Assembly (NCBI GenBank): GCA_905198755.1
Contig: CAJKDR010000034.1
Span: 1 to 9,901 of the forward strand
Reading direction: 5' to 3'
Length of the DNA: 9,901 bases
From: an uncultured Clostridiaceae bacterium
GTDB taxonomy: Bacteria; Bacillota; Clostridia; TANB77; CAG-508
The notes under the pieces are model-generated. The model was not told the DNA's origin, made no database searches, and saw only the letters and a list, made by a program, of their open reading frames with translations. Positions 1 to 7,013 of this stretch are shown here, piece by piece (the first letter of the stretch is position 1; every line of letters starts with the position of its first letter). The position numbers and the translations under genes are program-made.

Positions 1-1198
1 CATTATATTCTTTTCCTGTTTCCATATTTTTTATTTTTGCTGTGTTTGTTTTTAATTCATCTTCACCTATTACAAGCAAATTATCTACACCAATTTTATT
101 TGCATATTTTAATTGTGCATTAAAACTTCTTTGACATATATCTGTTTCTACTGCTATATATTCTCTTAATTTTTCTGCTAATATTAAAGCCTTTATAGTT
201 TCTTTTTCTTCCATTGCAACAATATATAAATCTGTATTAAAATCTTTTAATTCATCATCTTCTGAAATTAATGACAATAATCTTTCTTCTCCTGCCGCAA
301 AACCAACTGCTGGAGTGTCTGTTCCACCAAGTTCTTTTACTAATCCATCATATCTTCCACCAGCTAAAACTGTTAATCCATCTTTTTCTGATATAAATTC
401 GAAAACTGTTTTAGTATAATAATCTAAACCTCTTACTATTCCTGAATCTATCTTATATTCCACTCCTAATGATTTTAATAATGTCTTTACATTTTCAAAA
501 TGTTCTTTACATTCTTCACATAAATAATCTAGAATTACAGGTGCACCTTGGTTTAATTCTTTACACTTCTTTTCTTTGCAATCAAGTATTCTCATTGGAT
601 TTTTATCAAATCTTGATTTACAAACATCACAATATTGTTCTAAATTTTTTCCTATAAATTCTTTTAATGCTTCTTGATATTTAGCTCTACATTTTGGACA
701 TCCTATTGAATTTATGTTTAATGTAACGTCTGATATACCTATATTCTCCAAAAAATTATATGCCATATTTATTGTTTCAACATCTGCTAAATATGAAGCA
801 CTTCCTACAACTTCACATCCTATTTGATTAAATTCTCTATATCTTCCTTTTTGTACATTTTCATATCTAAACATTGGCATTCTATACCATACTTTAAATG
901 GTGAAGGCTTAGAACTTAGTCCATTTTCTATATAAGCTCTTATTGCACCAGCAGTTCCTTCTGGTCTTAATGTAATGCTTCTTCCTCCTTTATCTTCAAA
1001 TGTATACATTTCTTTTTGTACTACGTCTGTAGTATCTCCTACGCCTCTTTCAAATAGTTCTGTGTATTCAAAAGTTGGTACTCTTATTTCTCTAAATCCA
1101 TAATTCTCAAATGTTTCTTCTGCTATATTTTCAACATATTTCCATTTAAATGATTCTTCTGGAAGTACATCTTTTGTCCCTTTTGGTTTTTGTATCAT
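1..1198 (-). CDS. hisS: Histidyl-tRNA synthetase, 3' end cut by window edge
   Basis: This gene charges tRNA-His with histidine in the cytoplasm. It shows 399 codons without a stop and runs off the left edge; family members are usually about 415-430 residues, so roughly 20 C-terminal residues are missing. Class II motifs are visible: motif 1 proline near P41, motif 2 around residues 105-126 (FRYE followed by QKGRYREFNQ), the histidine-specific loop RGLDYYT at 256-262, AGGRYDGL at 279-286 and motif 3 (AVGFAAGEERL, 297-307). The insertion domain carries four cysteine pairs (C167/C170, C190/C193, C207/C212, C227/C230), as in many clostridial HisRS. From about 322 onward is the anticodon-binding domain. 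The ATG is preceded by an AAAGGGTG Shine-Dalgarno at about 1207-1214. It lies 21 bases after the hydrolase stop and is the last gene visible in the recJ-relA operon. No T-box leader is visible in the short gap. Confidence 0.97.
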   Translation of the reverse strand, partial: MIQKPKGTKDVLPEESFKWKYVENIAEETFENYGFREIRVPTFEYTELFERGVGDTTDVVQKEMYTFEDKGGRSITLRPEGTAGAIRAYIENGLSSKPSPFKVWYRMPMFRYENVQKGRYREFNQIGCEVVGSASYLADVETINMAYNFLENIGISDVTLNINSIGCPKCRAKYQEALKEFIGKNLEQYCDVCKSRFDKNPMRILDCKEKKCKELNQGAPVILDYLCEECKEHFENVKTLLKSLGVEYKIDSGIVRGLDYYTKTVFEFISEKDGLTVLAGGRYDGLVKELGGTDTPAVGFAAGEERLLSLISEDDELKDFNTDLYIVAMEEKETIKALILAEKLREYIAVETDICQRSFNAQLKYANKIGVDNLLVIGEDELKTNTAKIKNMETGKEYN

Positions 1199-1219
1199 TT
1201 TTATTTCACCCTTTCGCTA

Positions 1220-1870
1220 TTAATAATCTAATCTTGGTTTTAACTCTAAATATATTGGTTTTTCCTCTTTTATCATAGTTGACTTACCATGTCCAGGATA
1301 TACTATTGTGTCATCTGGTAATACTATCAATTTGTTTGTAATACTACTAATTATATCCATAAAACTTGATGTTGGTAAATCAGTTCTTCCCCATGCTCCT
1401 CTAAATAAAGTATCTCCTGAAAATAATAATTTTTCTTTTTCACAATATAAGCTTGTTGAACCTATTGTATGTCCTGGAGTATATATAACTTTAAATTCTA
1501 TATTTCCTACATGAATTAAATCTTGGTCATCTATTCTAGAATCTGCCTCTAAAATAATCGGATTATCTCCAATGTATGTAGACAAGTTAACTGCATCATT
1601 ATGTAAGTTTTCTGCATCGGTTCTATGTATTAAAACTTTTCCACCCATTTTATTTTGAATGCTAGCTACTGCTCCTATATGATCAGCATGGCAATGTGTT
1701 AAGTAAATATATTTTAGTTTAGCTTCTAGTATATTTAACATTTCTATAATTTTTTCAGGTTCACCACCTGGGTCTATAACCATAGTTTCTTTTGTTTCTT
1801 CATCTTGAACAATATAACAATTAGTTGGCTCAGGTATCATTGTTTCCAACTTTAATCTTTTTAAAATCAT
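1220..1870 (-). CDS. Metallo-beta-lactamase-fold hydrolase, glyoxalase II-like
   Basis: This is a 216-residue cytoplasmic metal-dependent hydrolase of the small glyoxalase II-like (YqgX/YcbL-type) group. All expected metal ligands are present: T-H-x-H-x-D-H at 58-64 (H59, H61, D63, H64), H134 in TPGHT, D153 in SGD and H194 in YPGHG. The C-terminal substrate-binding helical domain of true glyoxalase II is missing, so hydroxyacylglutathione hydrolase activity is not assured; the natural substrate is unknown. The start is supported by an AGGAGG at 1876-1881, which overlaps the stop codon of relA; only 9 bases separate the genes, so translational coupling is likely. In many Clostridia a homologue sits in this same relA-hisS interval, which supports vertical inheritance. 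The family call is secure; the reaction is not. Confidence 0.93.
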   Translation of the reverse strand: MILKRLKLETMIPEPTNCYIVQDEETKETMVIDPGGEPEKIIEMLNILEAKLKYIYLTHCHADHIGAVASIQNKMGGKVLIHRTDAENLHNDAVNLSTYIGDNPIILEADSRIDDQDLIHVGNIEFKVIYTPGHTIGSTSLYCEKEKLLFSGDTLFRGAWGRTDLPTSSFMDIISSITNKLIVLPDDTIVYPGHGKSTMIKEEKPIYLELKPRLDY

Positions 1871-1879
1871 TTGTTCCTC

Positions 1880-4078
1880 CTATTTTTTTCTGCGTACTTC
1901 ATACACACTTTCAATCTTTCTTAAGCCTTTAAGAACCTTATTTAATTCTTCTATATTTTCTACTTCTATTGAAAGATCAATTATAACTATTTTTTCTTTA
2001 GTTGCTCTTGCGTTTACACCCATTATTTTTGTTTTTAATGTAGATAATTCTTTTATAGTATCTGCTAATAAATTATCCCTATCGTTAGCATATACTTCTA
2101 TATCTACAGTATATGCAGTTTGTTTGTTTTGATTATACCACTGTACATCTATTATTCTTGCATCATCTTCTATTAATTCTTTAACATTTACGCAATCAGT
2201 TCTATGTACAGAAACTCCTCTTCCTTTAGTAATATAACCTATTATATCATCACCAGGAACTGGATTACAGCATTTAGAAAGTTTTACTAAACAATTATCA
2301 ATTCCTTTAACTATTATTCCATTGTCTGATACGTTTCTATTTATCTTCTTAGCTTTTGATAATTCTTCTATTTTTTCTTCTATATTTAAGTCTTTATGGT
2401 CTTTTCTATATTCCTCTAACATTCTTGATATTATTTTAGAAGGTGTTATTGCTCCAAAACCAACTGCTGCATTCATATCATCAACTGAATTATACTTGTA
2501 TCTTGCTAATGCACTATTTACATACTCTTGCTTATATAATTCTGTTTGACTCATTCCAATTCTTTTTATTTCTTTTTCTAATAATTCTTTTCCTTTAACT
2601 ATGTTTTCTTCTCTTTCAGCTTTCTTGAACCATTGATTTATTCTATTTCTTGCTGTTGTTGTTTTTACATACTTTAACCAATCCCTACTTGGACCTTTAC
2701 TATTGTCTGATGTTATGATATCAACAATATCACCATTTTTTAATTTAGTAACAATTGGAACCATTTTACTATTTATTTTACATCCAGTCATTTTATGTCC
2801 AATTTGCTCATGAATGCTATATGCAAAATCTATTGGTGTTGCACCTTTGGGTAATGATTTTATATCACCTTTTGGTGTAAAAACATATACTTCATCTTCA
2901 AATAATTCTGTTCGTAAAGTATTTAAAAATTCTTCTGGATCTTGCATATCTTTTTGCCATTCCAAAGATTCTCTAAGCCATGACAATTTGTCTTCTTTTA
3001 CACTAACTGTTGATTTTTTAGCTTTATTAGCTTCCTTATATGCCCAATGGGCAGCAATACCATACTCTGCAACTCTATGCATATCCCATGTTCTTATTTG
3101 AACTTCAAAAGGTGTTCCTTTGGGTCCAATTAAAGTTGTATGTAAAGATTGATACATATTTGATTTTGGTACAGATATATAGTCTTTAAATCTTCCTGGC
3201 ATTGGATTATAAAGTTCATGTACTACACCTAATGAAGCATAACAATCTTTTACAGAGTTTACTAATATTCTAAGTGCAAACAAATCATAAATTTGATCTA
3301 GTGTTTTATTGTCTCTCTTCATTTTTCTATAAATACTATATAAATGTTTTGCTCTTCCTGTAACTTCGGCATCTATATGTTGTGCTTTTAATTCTGTACG
3401 AATTTTATCCATTATTTTTTCAATGAATATTAATCTTTCATCTCTTTTTTTATCTATTCCTTCTACAATTTCTCTATATTCTTCTGGATATAAATATTTA
3501 AATGACAAATCTTCTAATTCCCATTTTAAAGAATACATACCTAATCTATTTGCAAGTGGTGCATATAAATCCATAGTTTCTTTTGCATTTGCTATTTGTC
3601 TATCACGAGATAAGAATTTAAGTGTTCTCATATTATGTAATCTATCTGCCAATTTTATAAGGATTACACGTATATCTTTTCCCATTGCTAAGAACATTTT
3701 TCTGTAATCTTCTACTTGTTGTTCTTGAACTGTTGTATATTGTTGAAGTTTGCCAAGTTTTGTTACACCTTCTACCATATCTGCTATTTCTTGTCCAAAT
3801 TCATTTATTATATCTTGATGTGTTATTTCTGTATCTTCTACCACATCATGTAGTAATGCTGCACAAATAGTACTTTCATCTAATTCTATTGTTGCTAATA
3901 TGTATGCAACTTGTAAAGGATGAATTATATATGGTTCACCTGATTTTCTTAATTGTCCCTTATGATTATCATTTGCATAATTATATGCTTTTAAAATTAG
4001 TTTTGTATCTGCTTTTCTATTATGTTTTTTTACTTCGTTTATAACTTCATTTATAGTAACATCTTTAACTTCTGACAT
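1880..4078 (-). CDS. relA: Bifunctional (p)ppGpp synthetase/hydrolase Rel
   Basis: This 732-residue enzyme makes and degrades (p)ppGpp, the stringent-response alarmone. Length and domain order match full-length Rel. The HD hydrolase domain has H53, H77-D78, E81-D82 and D145 intact. The synthetase domain (about 240-350) has RFKD at 296-299, the RxKD signature of bifunctional enzymes rather than the ExDD of synthetase-only RelA, followed by the PKxNxYQSLHT loop (304-314) and E325 in FEVQIRT. A TGS domain spans about 395-458, a cysteine/zinc-finger region 596-629 (C603-C604, H625, C629), and an ACT domain about 657-732. Both activities should therefore be present, with ribosome sensing by the C-terminal half. 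An AAGGAG lies at 4090-4095, 11 bases before the ATG. It follows recJ by 21 bases and ends within the SD of the next gene. Confidence 0.97.
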   Translation of the reverse strand: MSEVKDVTINEVINEVKKHNRKADTKLILKAYNYANDNHKGQLRKSGEPYIIHPLQVAYILATIELDESTICAALLHDVVEDTEITHQDIINEFGQEIADMVEGVTKLGKLQQYTTVQEQQVEDYRKMFLAMGKDIRVILIKLADRLHNMRTLKFLSRDRQIANAKETMDLYAPLANRLGMYSLKWELEDLSFKYLYPEEYREIVEGIDKKRDERLIFIEKIMDKIRTELKAQHIDAEVTGRAKHLYSIYRKMKRDNKTLDQIYDLFALRILVNSVKDCYASLGVVHELYNPMPGRFKDYISVPKSNMYQSLHTTLIGPKGTPFEVQIRTWDMHRVAEYGIAAHWAYKEANKAKKSTVSVKEDKLSWLRESLEWQKDMQDPEEFLNTLRTELFEDEVYVFTPKGDIKSLPKGATPIDFAYSIHEQIGHKMTGCKINSKMVPIVTKLKNGDIVDIITSDNSKGPSRDWLKYVKTTTARNRINQWFKKAEREENIVKGKELLEKEIKRIGMSQTELYKQEYVNSALARYKYNSVDDMNAAVGFGAITPSKIISRMLEEYRKDHKDLNIEEKIEELSKAKKINRNVSDNGIIVKGIDNCLVKLSKCCNPVPGDDIIGYITKGRGVSVHRTDCVNVKELIEDDARIIDVQWYNQNKQTAYTVDIEVYANDRDNLLADTIKELSTLKTKIMGVNARATKEKIVIIDLSIEVENIEELNKVLKGLRKIESVYEVRRKK

Positions 4079-4099
4079 ATATCATTCATCTCCTTTTTC

Positions 4100-5791
4100 C
4101 TAAATTGATTTCATTATATCTTTTAGATTAAATTGTATGTTTTCATTTCCATTAAATGCATTAATTTCTAGTGTTCCGACTATATCTACTTTATCTCCTA
4201 TAAGATATTCTTCTGCTCTATAGCCCATATTAAATCCCATTGCAGTAATTATATTATTCTTTTCTGTTTTTAGTGTTAACTTCATATGTTTTCCTTCTGT
4301 TAACACTCTTATTGAATCTATTTTTAAGTTTTTATATGCTATTAATGGGCATTTATTTGCCTCTCCAAATGGTTCTAATTTTTCTAAATCTCTTACTGCT
4401 TCTAAGTTTAGTTCTTTTTCTGTAATTAATTTATCTATATTTATTATTGGAACTATTTCATTTATATCTTTTGAATCCGCATATTCCTGAAATGCTTTTT
4501 TGAAATTTTCAAACTTATCTTTAGATAAGCTTAATCCAACCGCCATAGCATGTCCACCATATTTTTCTAGATATTGGCTAGTTTCGCATAAAGCTTTATG
4601 TAAATCAAAACCTGGTATACTTCTTCCAGAACCTTTTCCCTTATTATTCTCAAAGCATATTAATATACTTGGTTTAAAATACATATCTGTTATTTTTGAA
4701 GCTACAATTCCTATAACTCCATGATGCCAATTATCTCCACCTAGCACAATTGCACTTTTTTCTTCTATATTTTCTTCATTTATTTTATTTAAAGCTTCTT
4801 CAAAAATATTTTTCTCAATATCTTGTCTTTCTTTATTGTAATCATTTAACTTTTGAGTTAGTGCGATAGCTTCAGACTTATCGTTTGTTAAAAATAGTTT
4901 CAAAGCTTCATCTGCATGTCCCATTCTTCCACATGCATTTATTCGTGGAGCAATTCCAAAAGAAACCGACATAGAATTTACTTTTTTATATCCTATACTA
5001 TCTAACAATGTTCGTAATCCTATGTTTCTTGTTACTTCCACAAGTTTTAAACCTAGTTTTGCTATAACTCTGTTTTCGTCTACTAATGGTACTATATCTG
5101 ATATTGTGCCTATGCATACTAAATCAAGGTATTTCAAATATTCTTTTTCATCTAATCCTAATTTTATTGATATCGCTTGTATTAATTTAAATACAACTCC
5201 AACACCAGCTAATTGATTAAAAGGATATTTATTTGTTTTAATTTTAGCATCTATAACAGCAATTGCTTTTGGTAATTCATCTAATGGTTCATGATGGTCT
5301 GTTATAATTGTTTCTATTCCTAAAGAATTTGCATATTCAACTTCTTCTAATCCAGATATACCACAATCTACTGTTATCATCAATTTGCAACCAGATTTAT
5401 TTATTTCATCAATAGCTTCTTTATTTAAACCATATCCTTCATCTAATCTATTTGGAATATGTTCTGAAACATCTAGTCCTCTATCTTCTAAAAACATTTT
5501 CAATACAGATATACTAGTAATTCCATCAACATCATAATCTCCATATATAACAATTTTCTTTTTATTTTCAATCGCATTAATTATTCTAGGAACTGCAATC
5601 TCCATATCTGGTAACAGAAATGGATCATAAAAATCATTTCTTGTTGGCTCTAAAAACACTTTGATTTGATTTTCTTCAATAATATTTCTACCAACTAAGA
5701 TATTCGCCAGTAACTCACTTAATCCATATTTTTCTTTAATTTCTAATACTTTATTCTCATCTACATTATTATAAACCCATTTCTTATTCAT
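4100..5791 (-). CDS. recJ: Single-stranded-DNA-specific 5'-3' exonuclease RecJ
   Basis: RecJ degrades single-stranded DNA 5' to 3' in recombinational and mismatch repair. The DHH-family core is complete (numbering from a GTG three bases upstream): DYDVDG at 86-91, VDCG at 142-145, DHH at 166-168, RINACGRMGHA at 284-294. The DHHA1 part has HHGVIG at 357-362, GSGRS at 388-392 and GGHAMAVG at 413-420, and an OB-like domain fills about 485-564. The protein is about 563 residues, near the E. coli length and much shorter than the roughly 780-residue RecJ of Bacillus, so it lacks that C-terminal extension. ATG at 5791 is preferred: AGGAG at 5799-5803 is 7 bases away, while the adjoining in-frame GTG at 5794 would have only 4. 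It is the first gene of the operon running to hisS and has its own promoter at 5824-5852. Confidence 0.96.
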   Translation of the reverse strand: MNKKWVYNNVDENKVLEIKEKYGLSELLANILVGRNIIEENQIKVFLEPTRNDFYDPFLLPDMEIAVPRIINAIENKKKIVIYGDYDVDGITSISVLKMFLEDRGLDVSEHIPNRLDEGYGLNKEAIDEINKSGCKLMITVDCGISGLEEVEYANSLGIETIITDHHEPLDELPKAIAVIDAKIKTNKYPFNQLAGVGVVFKLIQAISIKLGLDEKEYLKYLDLVCIGTISDIVPLVDENRVIAKLGLKLVEVTRNIGLRTLLDSIGYKKVNSMSVSFGIAPRINACGRMGHADEALKLFLTNDKSEAIALTQKLNDYNKERQDIEKNIFEEALNKINEENIEEKSAIVLGGDNWHHGVIGIVASKITDMYFKPSILICFENNKGKGSGRSIPGFDLHKALCETSQYLEKYGGHAMAVGLSLSKDKFENFKKAFQEYADSKDINEIVPIINIDKLITEKELNLEAVRDLEKLEPFGEANKCPLIAYKNLKIDSIRVLTEGKHMKLTLKTEKNNIITAMGFNMGYRAEEYLIGDKVDIVGTLEINAFNGNENIQFNLKDIMKSI

Positions 5792-5823
5792 CACAAATCT
5801 CCTAAATAAACAATTTCCATTAT

Positions 5824-5852
5824 ATTTTATACTATTTTGGCAGAATTTACAA
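5824..5852 (-). promoter_or_regulatory. Sigma-A-type promoter for recJ operon
   Basis: Read on the minus strand, TTGTAA (5852-5847) is followed after 17 bases by TAAAAT (5829-5824), with an overlapping TATAAA. Transcription would start near 5817, giving a short leader of about 25 bases before the recJ ATG. Spacing and position fit well; the -35 is only a partial match. Confidence 0.55.
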
Positions 5853-5886
5853 GAATTTTCGTGGTATAAATGAAATTTTTAGAACT

Positions 5887-5910
5887 GAAAAAAGCGGAGT
5901 AAACTCCGCT
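5887..5910 (-). terminator. Intrinsic terminator upstream of recJ
   Basis: A perfect 8-bp GC-rich inverted repeat AGCGGAGT/ACTCCGCT (5893-5900 and 5903-5910) is followed on the minus strand by six T residues (5893-5888). It looks like a rho-independent terminator for minus-strand transcription, yet no minus-strand gene ends here; the next gene in that direction is recJ. It could end a short transcript begun at the promoter at 5963-5991, or isolate the recJ promoter. Confidence 0.6.
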
Positions 5911-5937
5911 CGGGCGGACATGGTCGTCCGCCCCTAC
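5911..5937. repeat. GC-rich palindromic module, probable dispersed repeat
   Basis: A perfect 8-bp inverted repeat GGGCGGAC/GTCCGCCC (5912-5919 and 5926-5933) with a 6-base loop abuts the terminator hairpin. Its minus strand begins TGTAGGGGCGGAC, resembling the short GC-rich palindromic intergenic repeats seen in many copies in some Bacillota and cyanobacterial genomes. It is far richer in G+C than its surroundings. Only one copy is in this window, so dispersal is inferred. Confidence 0.45.
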
Positions 5938-5962
5938 AAACATATATACATTTTTCTTTATT

Positions 5963-5991
5963 AGATTATCATTTTTTACATTTTTTGTCAA
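5963..5991 (-). promoter_or_regulatory. Distal minus-strand promoter with extended -10
   Basis: On the minus strand a perfect TTGACA (5991-5986) is followed after 17 bases by TAATCT (5968-5963), with a TG one base before it as in extended -10 promoters. Start would be near 5956. Its transcript would run into the two hairpins and the T-tract about 70 bases later. Confidence 0.45.
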
Positions 5992-6115
5992 TGTCTGAAT
6001 GTTGATTTATAATTTTTCTATTTCTACCAAAGATAATCCTGTATTTTTTCTATCACACTCATTTCTATTTCTTTTGCTTATATGTCCACTTTTTAATGTT
6101 CTTATAGTCTAATCT

Positions 6116-6144
6116 TTGATTTTTGATTCATCCTATGATATAAT
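6116..6144 (+). promoter_or_regulatory. Strong extended -10 promoter for the plus-strand gene
   Basis: TTGATT (6116-6121) is separated by 17 bases from a perfect TATAAT (6139-6144), with TG at 6136-6137 giving a TGnTATAAT extended -10. The start would be near 6151, leaving a leader of about 107 bases before the ATG at 6258. This is the best promoter match in the window. Confidence 0.65.
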
Positions 6145-6162
6145 TATTTAGCATAAAAATAC

Positions 6163-6208
6163 ATTCCTTTCTAGGAATAACAAGTTTATTAGTCAGAATA
6201 GGCTTGTT
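6163..6208 (+). promoter_or_regulatory. Leader RNA with two tandem stem-loops
   Basis: Directly downstream of the inferred start, ATTCCT/AGGAAT (6163-6168, 6173-6178; 4-base loop) is followed immediately by AACAAG/CTTGTT (6179-6184, 6203-6208; 18-base loop). Neither has a T-tract able to act as a terminator. They could stabilise or regulate the leader, but the stems are only 6 bp and may be chance in A/T-rich DNA. Confidence 0.25.
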
Positions 6209-6215
6209 TTACAGT

Positions 6216-6254
6216 ATGAGTAATGACAACAGCAGAATTGCAGAAAGGTTCTAA
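6216..6254 (+). CDS. Possible 12-residue leader peptide
   Basis: The ORF reads MSNDNSRIAERF and stops at TAA 6252-6254, three bases before the ATG of the downstream gene and in the same frame. Its last codons overlap the SD (AAAGG, 6244-6248) of that gene, an arrangement that could couple translation. The frame also stays open upstream of this ATG to beyond the promoter, so it may instead be the tail of a decayed or longer coding stretch. Its own SD is weak (AGG, about 13 bases upstream). Confidence 0.22.
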   Translation: MSNDNSRIAERF

Positions 6255-6257
6255 TTT

Positions 6258-6713
6258 ATGAAATTTAGCAGTGCTAAAAAAGCTAAAATTAAAAAGCCTA
6301 AAGAGAAAGCTATAAAAAGTTATTATAATTCTATAAATATTTTTAGCTATTATTTTCCTGAATTTATAGATGATGATAACATTAGTGATGATGAAGACTT
6401 TTCATTTATCTCAAAGCGCAATAATAATGATAAGTATTTTGTATTGTTATATAACACACTATATCATACAATTACTATTGCAAAATTGATTTATACTTAC
6501 AAAATTCAACTTCATCAAATTTCTCAAAAAGAAATTTTAGCAAACAAAGATTTTTTCAATGCTTGGATTAAAGATGTTAATCAAAACATACTAAGTAAAG
6601 ACGGAAGCAAGTTAACTCTTCATAATGATGGTTCAATAGAATATATACTAACAGACTATCGAGAAGAAAGTCAATATTTAATATCTGAACAAGTATTGAT
6701 GGGAATCTATTAA
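6258..6713 (+). CDS. Hypothetical protein, 151 residues, no recognised family
   Basis: I do not recognise this protein. It has no signal peptide or clear membrane span and is probably cytoplasmic. The first 21 residues are lysine-rich (seven or more K, with KKAKIKKPKEK), followed by an acidic run (DDDNISDDED, about 38-47), a hydrophobic and tyrosine-rich middle (residues 60-86), and a mixed C-terminal half. It is the only plus-strand gene in the window, inserted between two minus-strand blocks, with its own strong promoter and a bidirectional terminator, so it is a monocistronic unit. AAAGG at 6244-6248 lies 9 bases before the ATG. An in-frame TAA just upstream (6252-6254) rules out a longer start without readthrough. 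Length, SD, promoter and terminator make it a credible gene; base composition does not differ obviously from its neighbours. The basic tail might bind nucleic acid, which is speculation. Confidence 0.75.
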   Translation: MKFSSAKKAKIKKPKEKAIKSYYNSINIFSYYFPEFIDDDNISDDEDFSFISKRNNNDKYFVLLYNTLYHTITIAKLIYTYKIQLHQISQKEILANKDFFNAWIKDVNQNILSKDGSKLTLHNDGSIEYILTDYREESQYLISEQVLMGIY

Positions 6714-6718
6714 AGTAA

Positions 6719-6755
6719 AAAGAGCTAGAATGTATTAAACATTCTAGCTTTTTCT
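6719..6755. terminator. Bidirectional intrinsic terminator
   Basis: A perfect 11-bp inverted repeat (6723-6733 and 6739-6749, loop ATTAA) has a T-rich tract on its plus-strand side (6749-6757) and a matching A-rich flank on the other (6712-6722), so it can terminate both strands. It lies between the convergent stops of the unknown plus-strand gene and the coat gene. Confidence 0.88.
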
Positions 6756-7001
6756 TTATGAATTTTGATATTTTTGTTTTGTTTGATTTATTTTGTTTTG
6801 GTCTGCTGTTTCTGTTTTATACCATCCTCTTTCACTCATTAAATTATATAGTTTGTTTTGAATGTTTAATGATTCTTGAAGTGCTTCTTTAAACGCTGTG
6901 TGTACTTCTGTGGTTGTTGATTCTATTGCTCCATGCATATATAAGTCACATACACCTTTTATTACTAATAGCTCATTTTCCATTAATTCTTGGTCTGTCA
7001 T
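6756..7001 (-). CDS. Spore coat protein, Coat_F family
   Basis: This 81-residue protein resembles the C-terminal half of the Coat_F (CotF-like) family, structural proteins of the spore coat or relatives of them. The recognisable segment is CDLYMHGAIEST (about 18-29), followed by a helical part ending in GWYKTE (about 59-64) and a polar glutamine- and lysine-rich tail. It is expected to be made in sporulation and, by family, may go to the forespore surface. AAGGAGG (7009-7015) lies 7 bases before the ATG and overlaps the stop of the preceding coat-type gene, so the two are coupled. Expression control by a sporulation sigma factor is expected but no clear such promoter is visible. Some Coat_F-domain proteins occur outside spores, so the coat role is inferred from homology. 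Confidence 0.83.
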   Translation of the reverse strand: MTDQELMENELLVIKGVCDLYMHGAIESTTTEVHTAFKEALQESLNIQNKLYNLMSERGWYKTETADQNKINQTKQKYQNS

Positions 7002-7013
7002 GTTGTTTCCTCC

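Larger units (their letters stand above)
5886..5957 (-). ncRNA. Candidate short terminated RNA or recJ leader attenuator
   Basis: The distal minus-strand promoter and the T-tract terminator bracket about 70 bases that would fold into two consecutive strong stem-loops. This could be a small RNA, or an attenuated leader from which some transcription reads into recJ. No coding potential beyond five codons is seen, and I recognise no RNA family. The call rests only on promoter plus terminator geometry. Confidence 0.28.
5792..6257. other. Divergent intergenic region between recJ and the plus-strand gene
   Basis: This 466-base gap has no convincing long ORF. From left to right it holds the recJ SD and proximal promoter, a GC-rich hairpin with a minus-strand T-tract, a second GC-rich hairpin, a distal minus-strand promoter, about 120 bases with nothing recognised, and the plus-strand promoter and leader of the unknown gene. 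A 33-codon open stretch without a start codon exists on the minus strand at 6010-6108 and may be chance. Confidence 0.8.

Noticed and set aside
1308..1514. Plus-strand ORFs opposite hisS, the hydrolase, relA, recJ, the YlbF gene and the GT4 gene.
   Set aside because: They are antisense shadows of well-supported genes, lack convincing ribosome binding sites, and have no recognisable domain content.
6010..6108. A 33-codon open stretch on the minus strand with plausible-looking amino acid composition (ends GLSLVEIEKL then TAA).
   Set aside because: No start codon lies in it, stops flank it on both sides, and a short run like this is common by chance. I could not tie it to a known protein; a decayed gene remnant is possible but unsupported.
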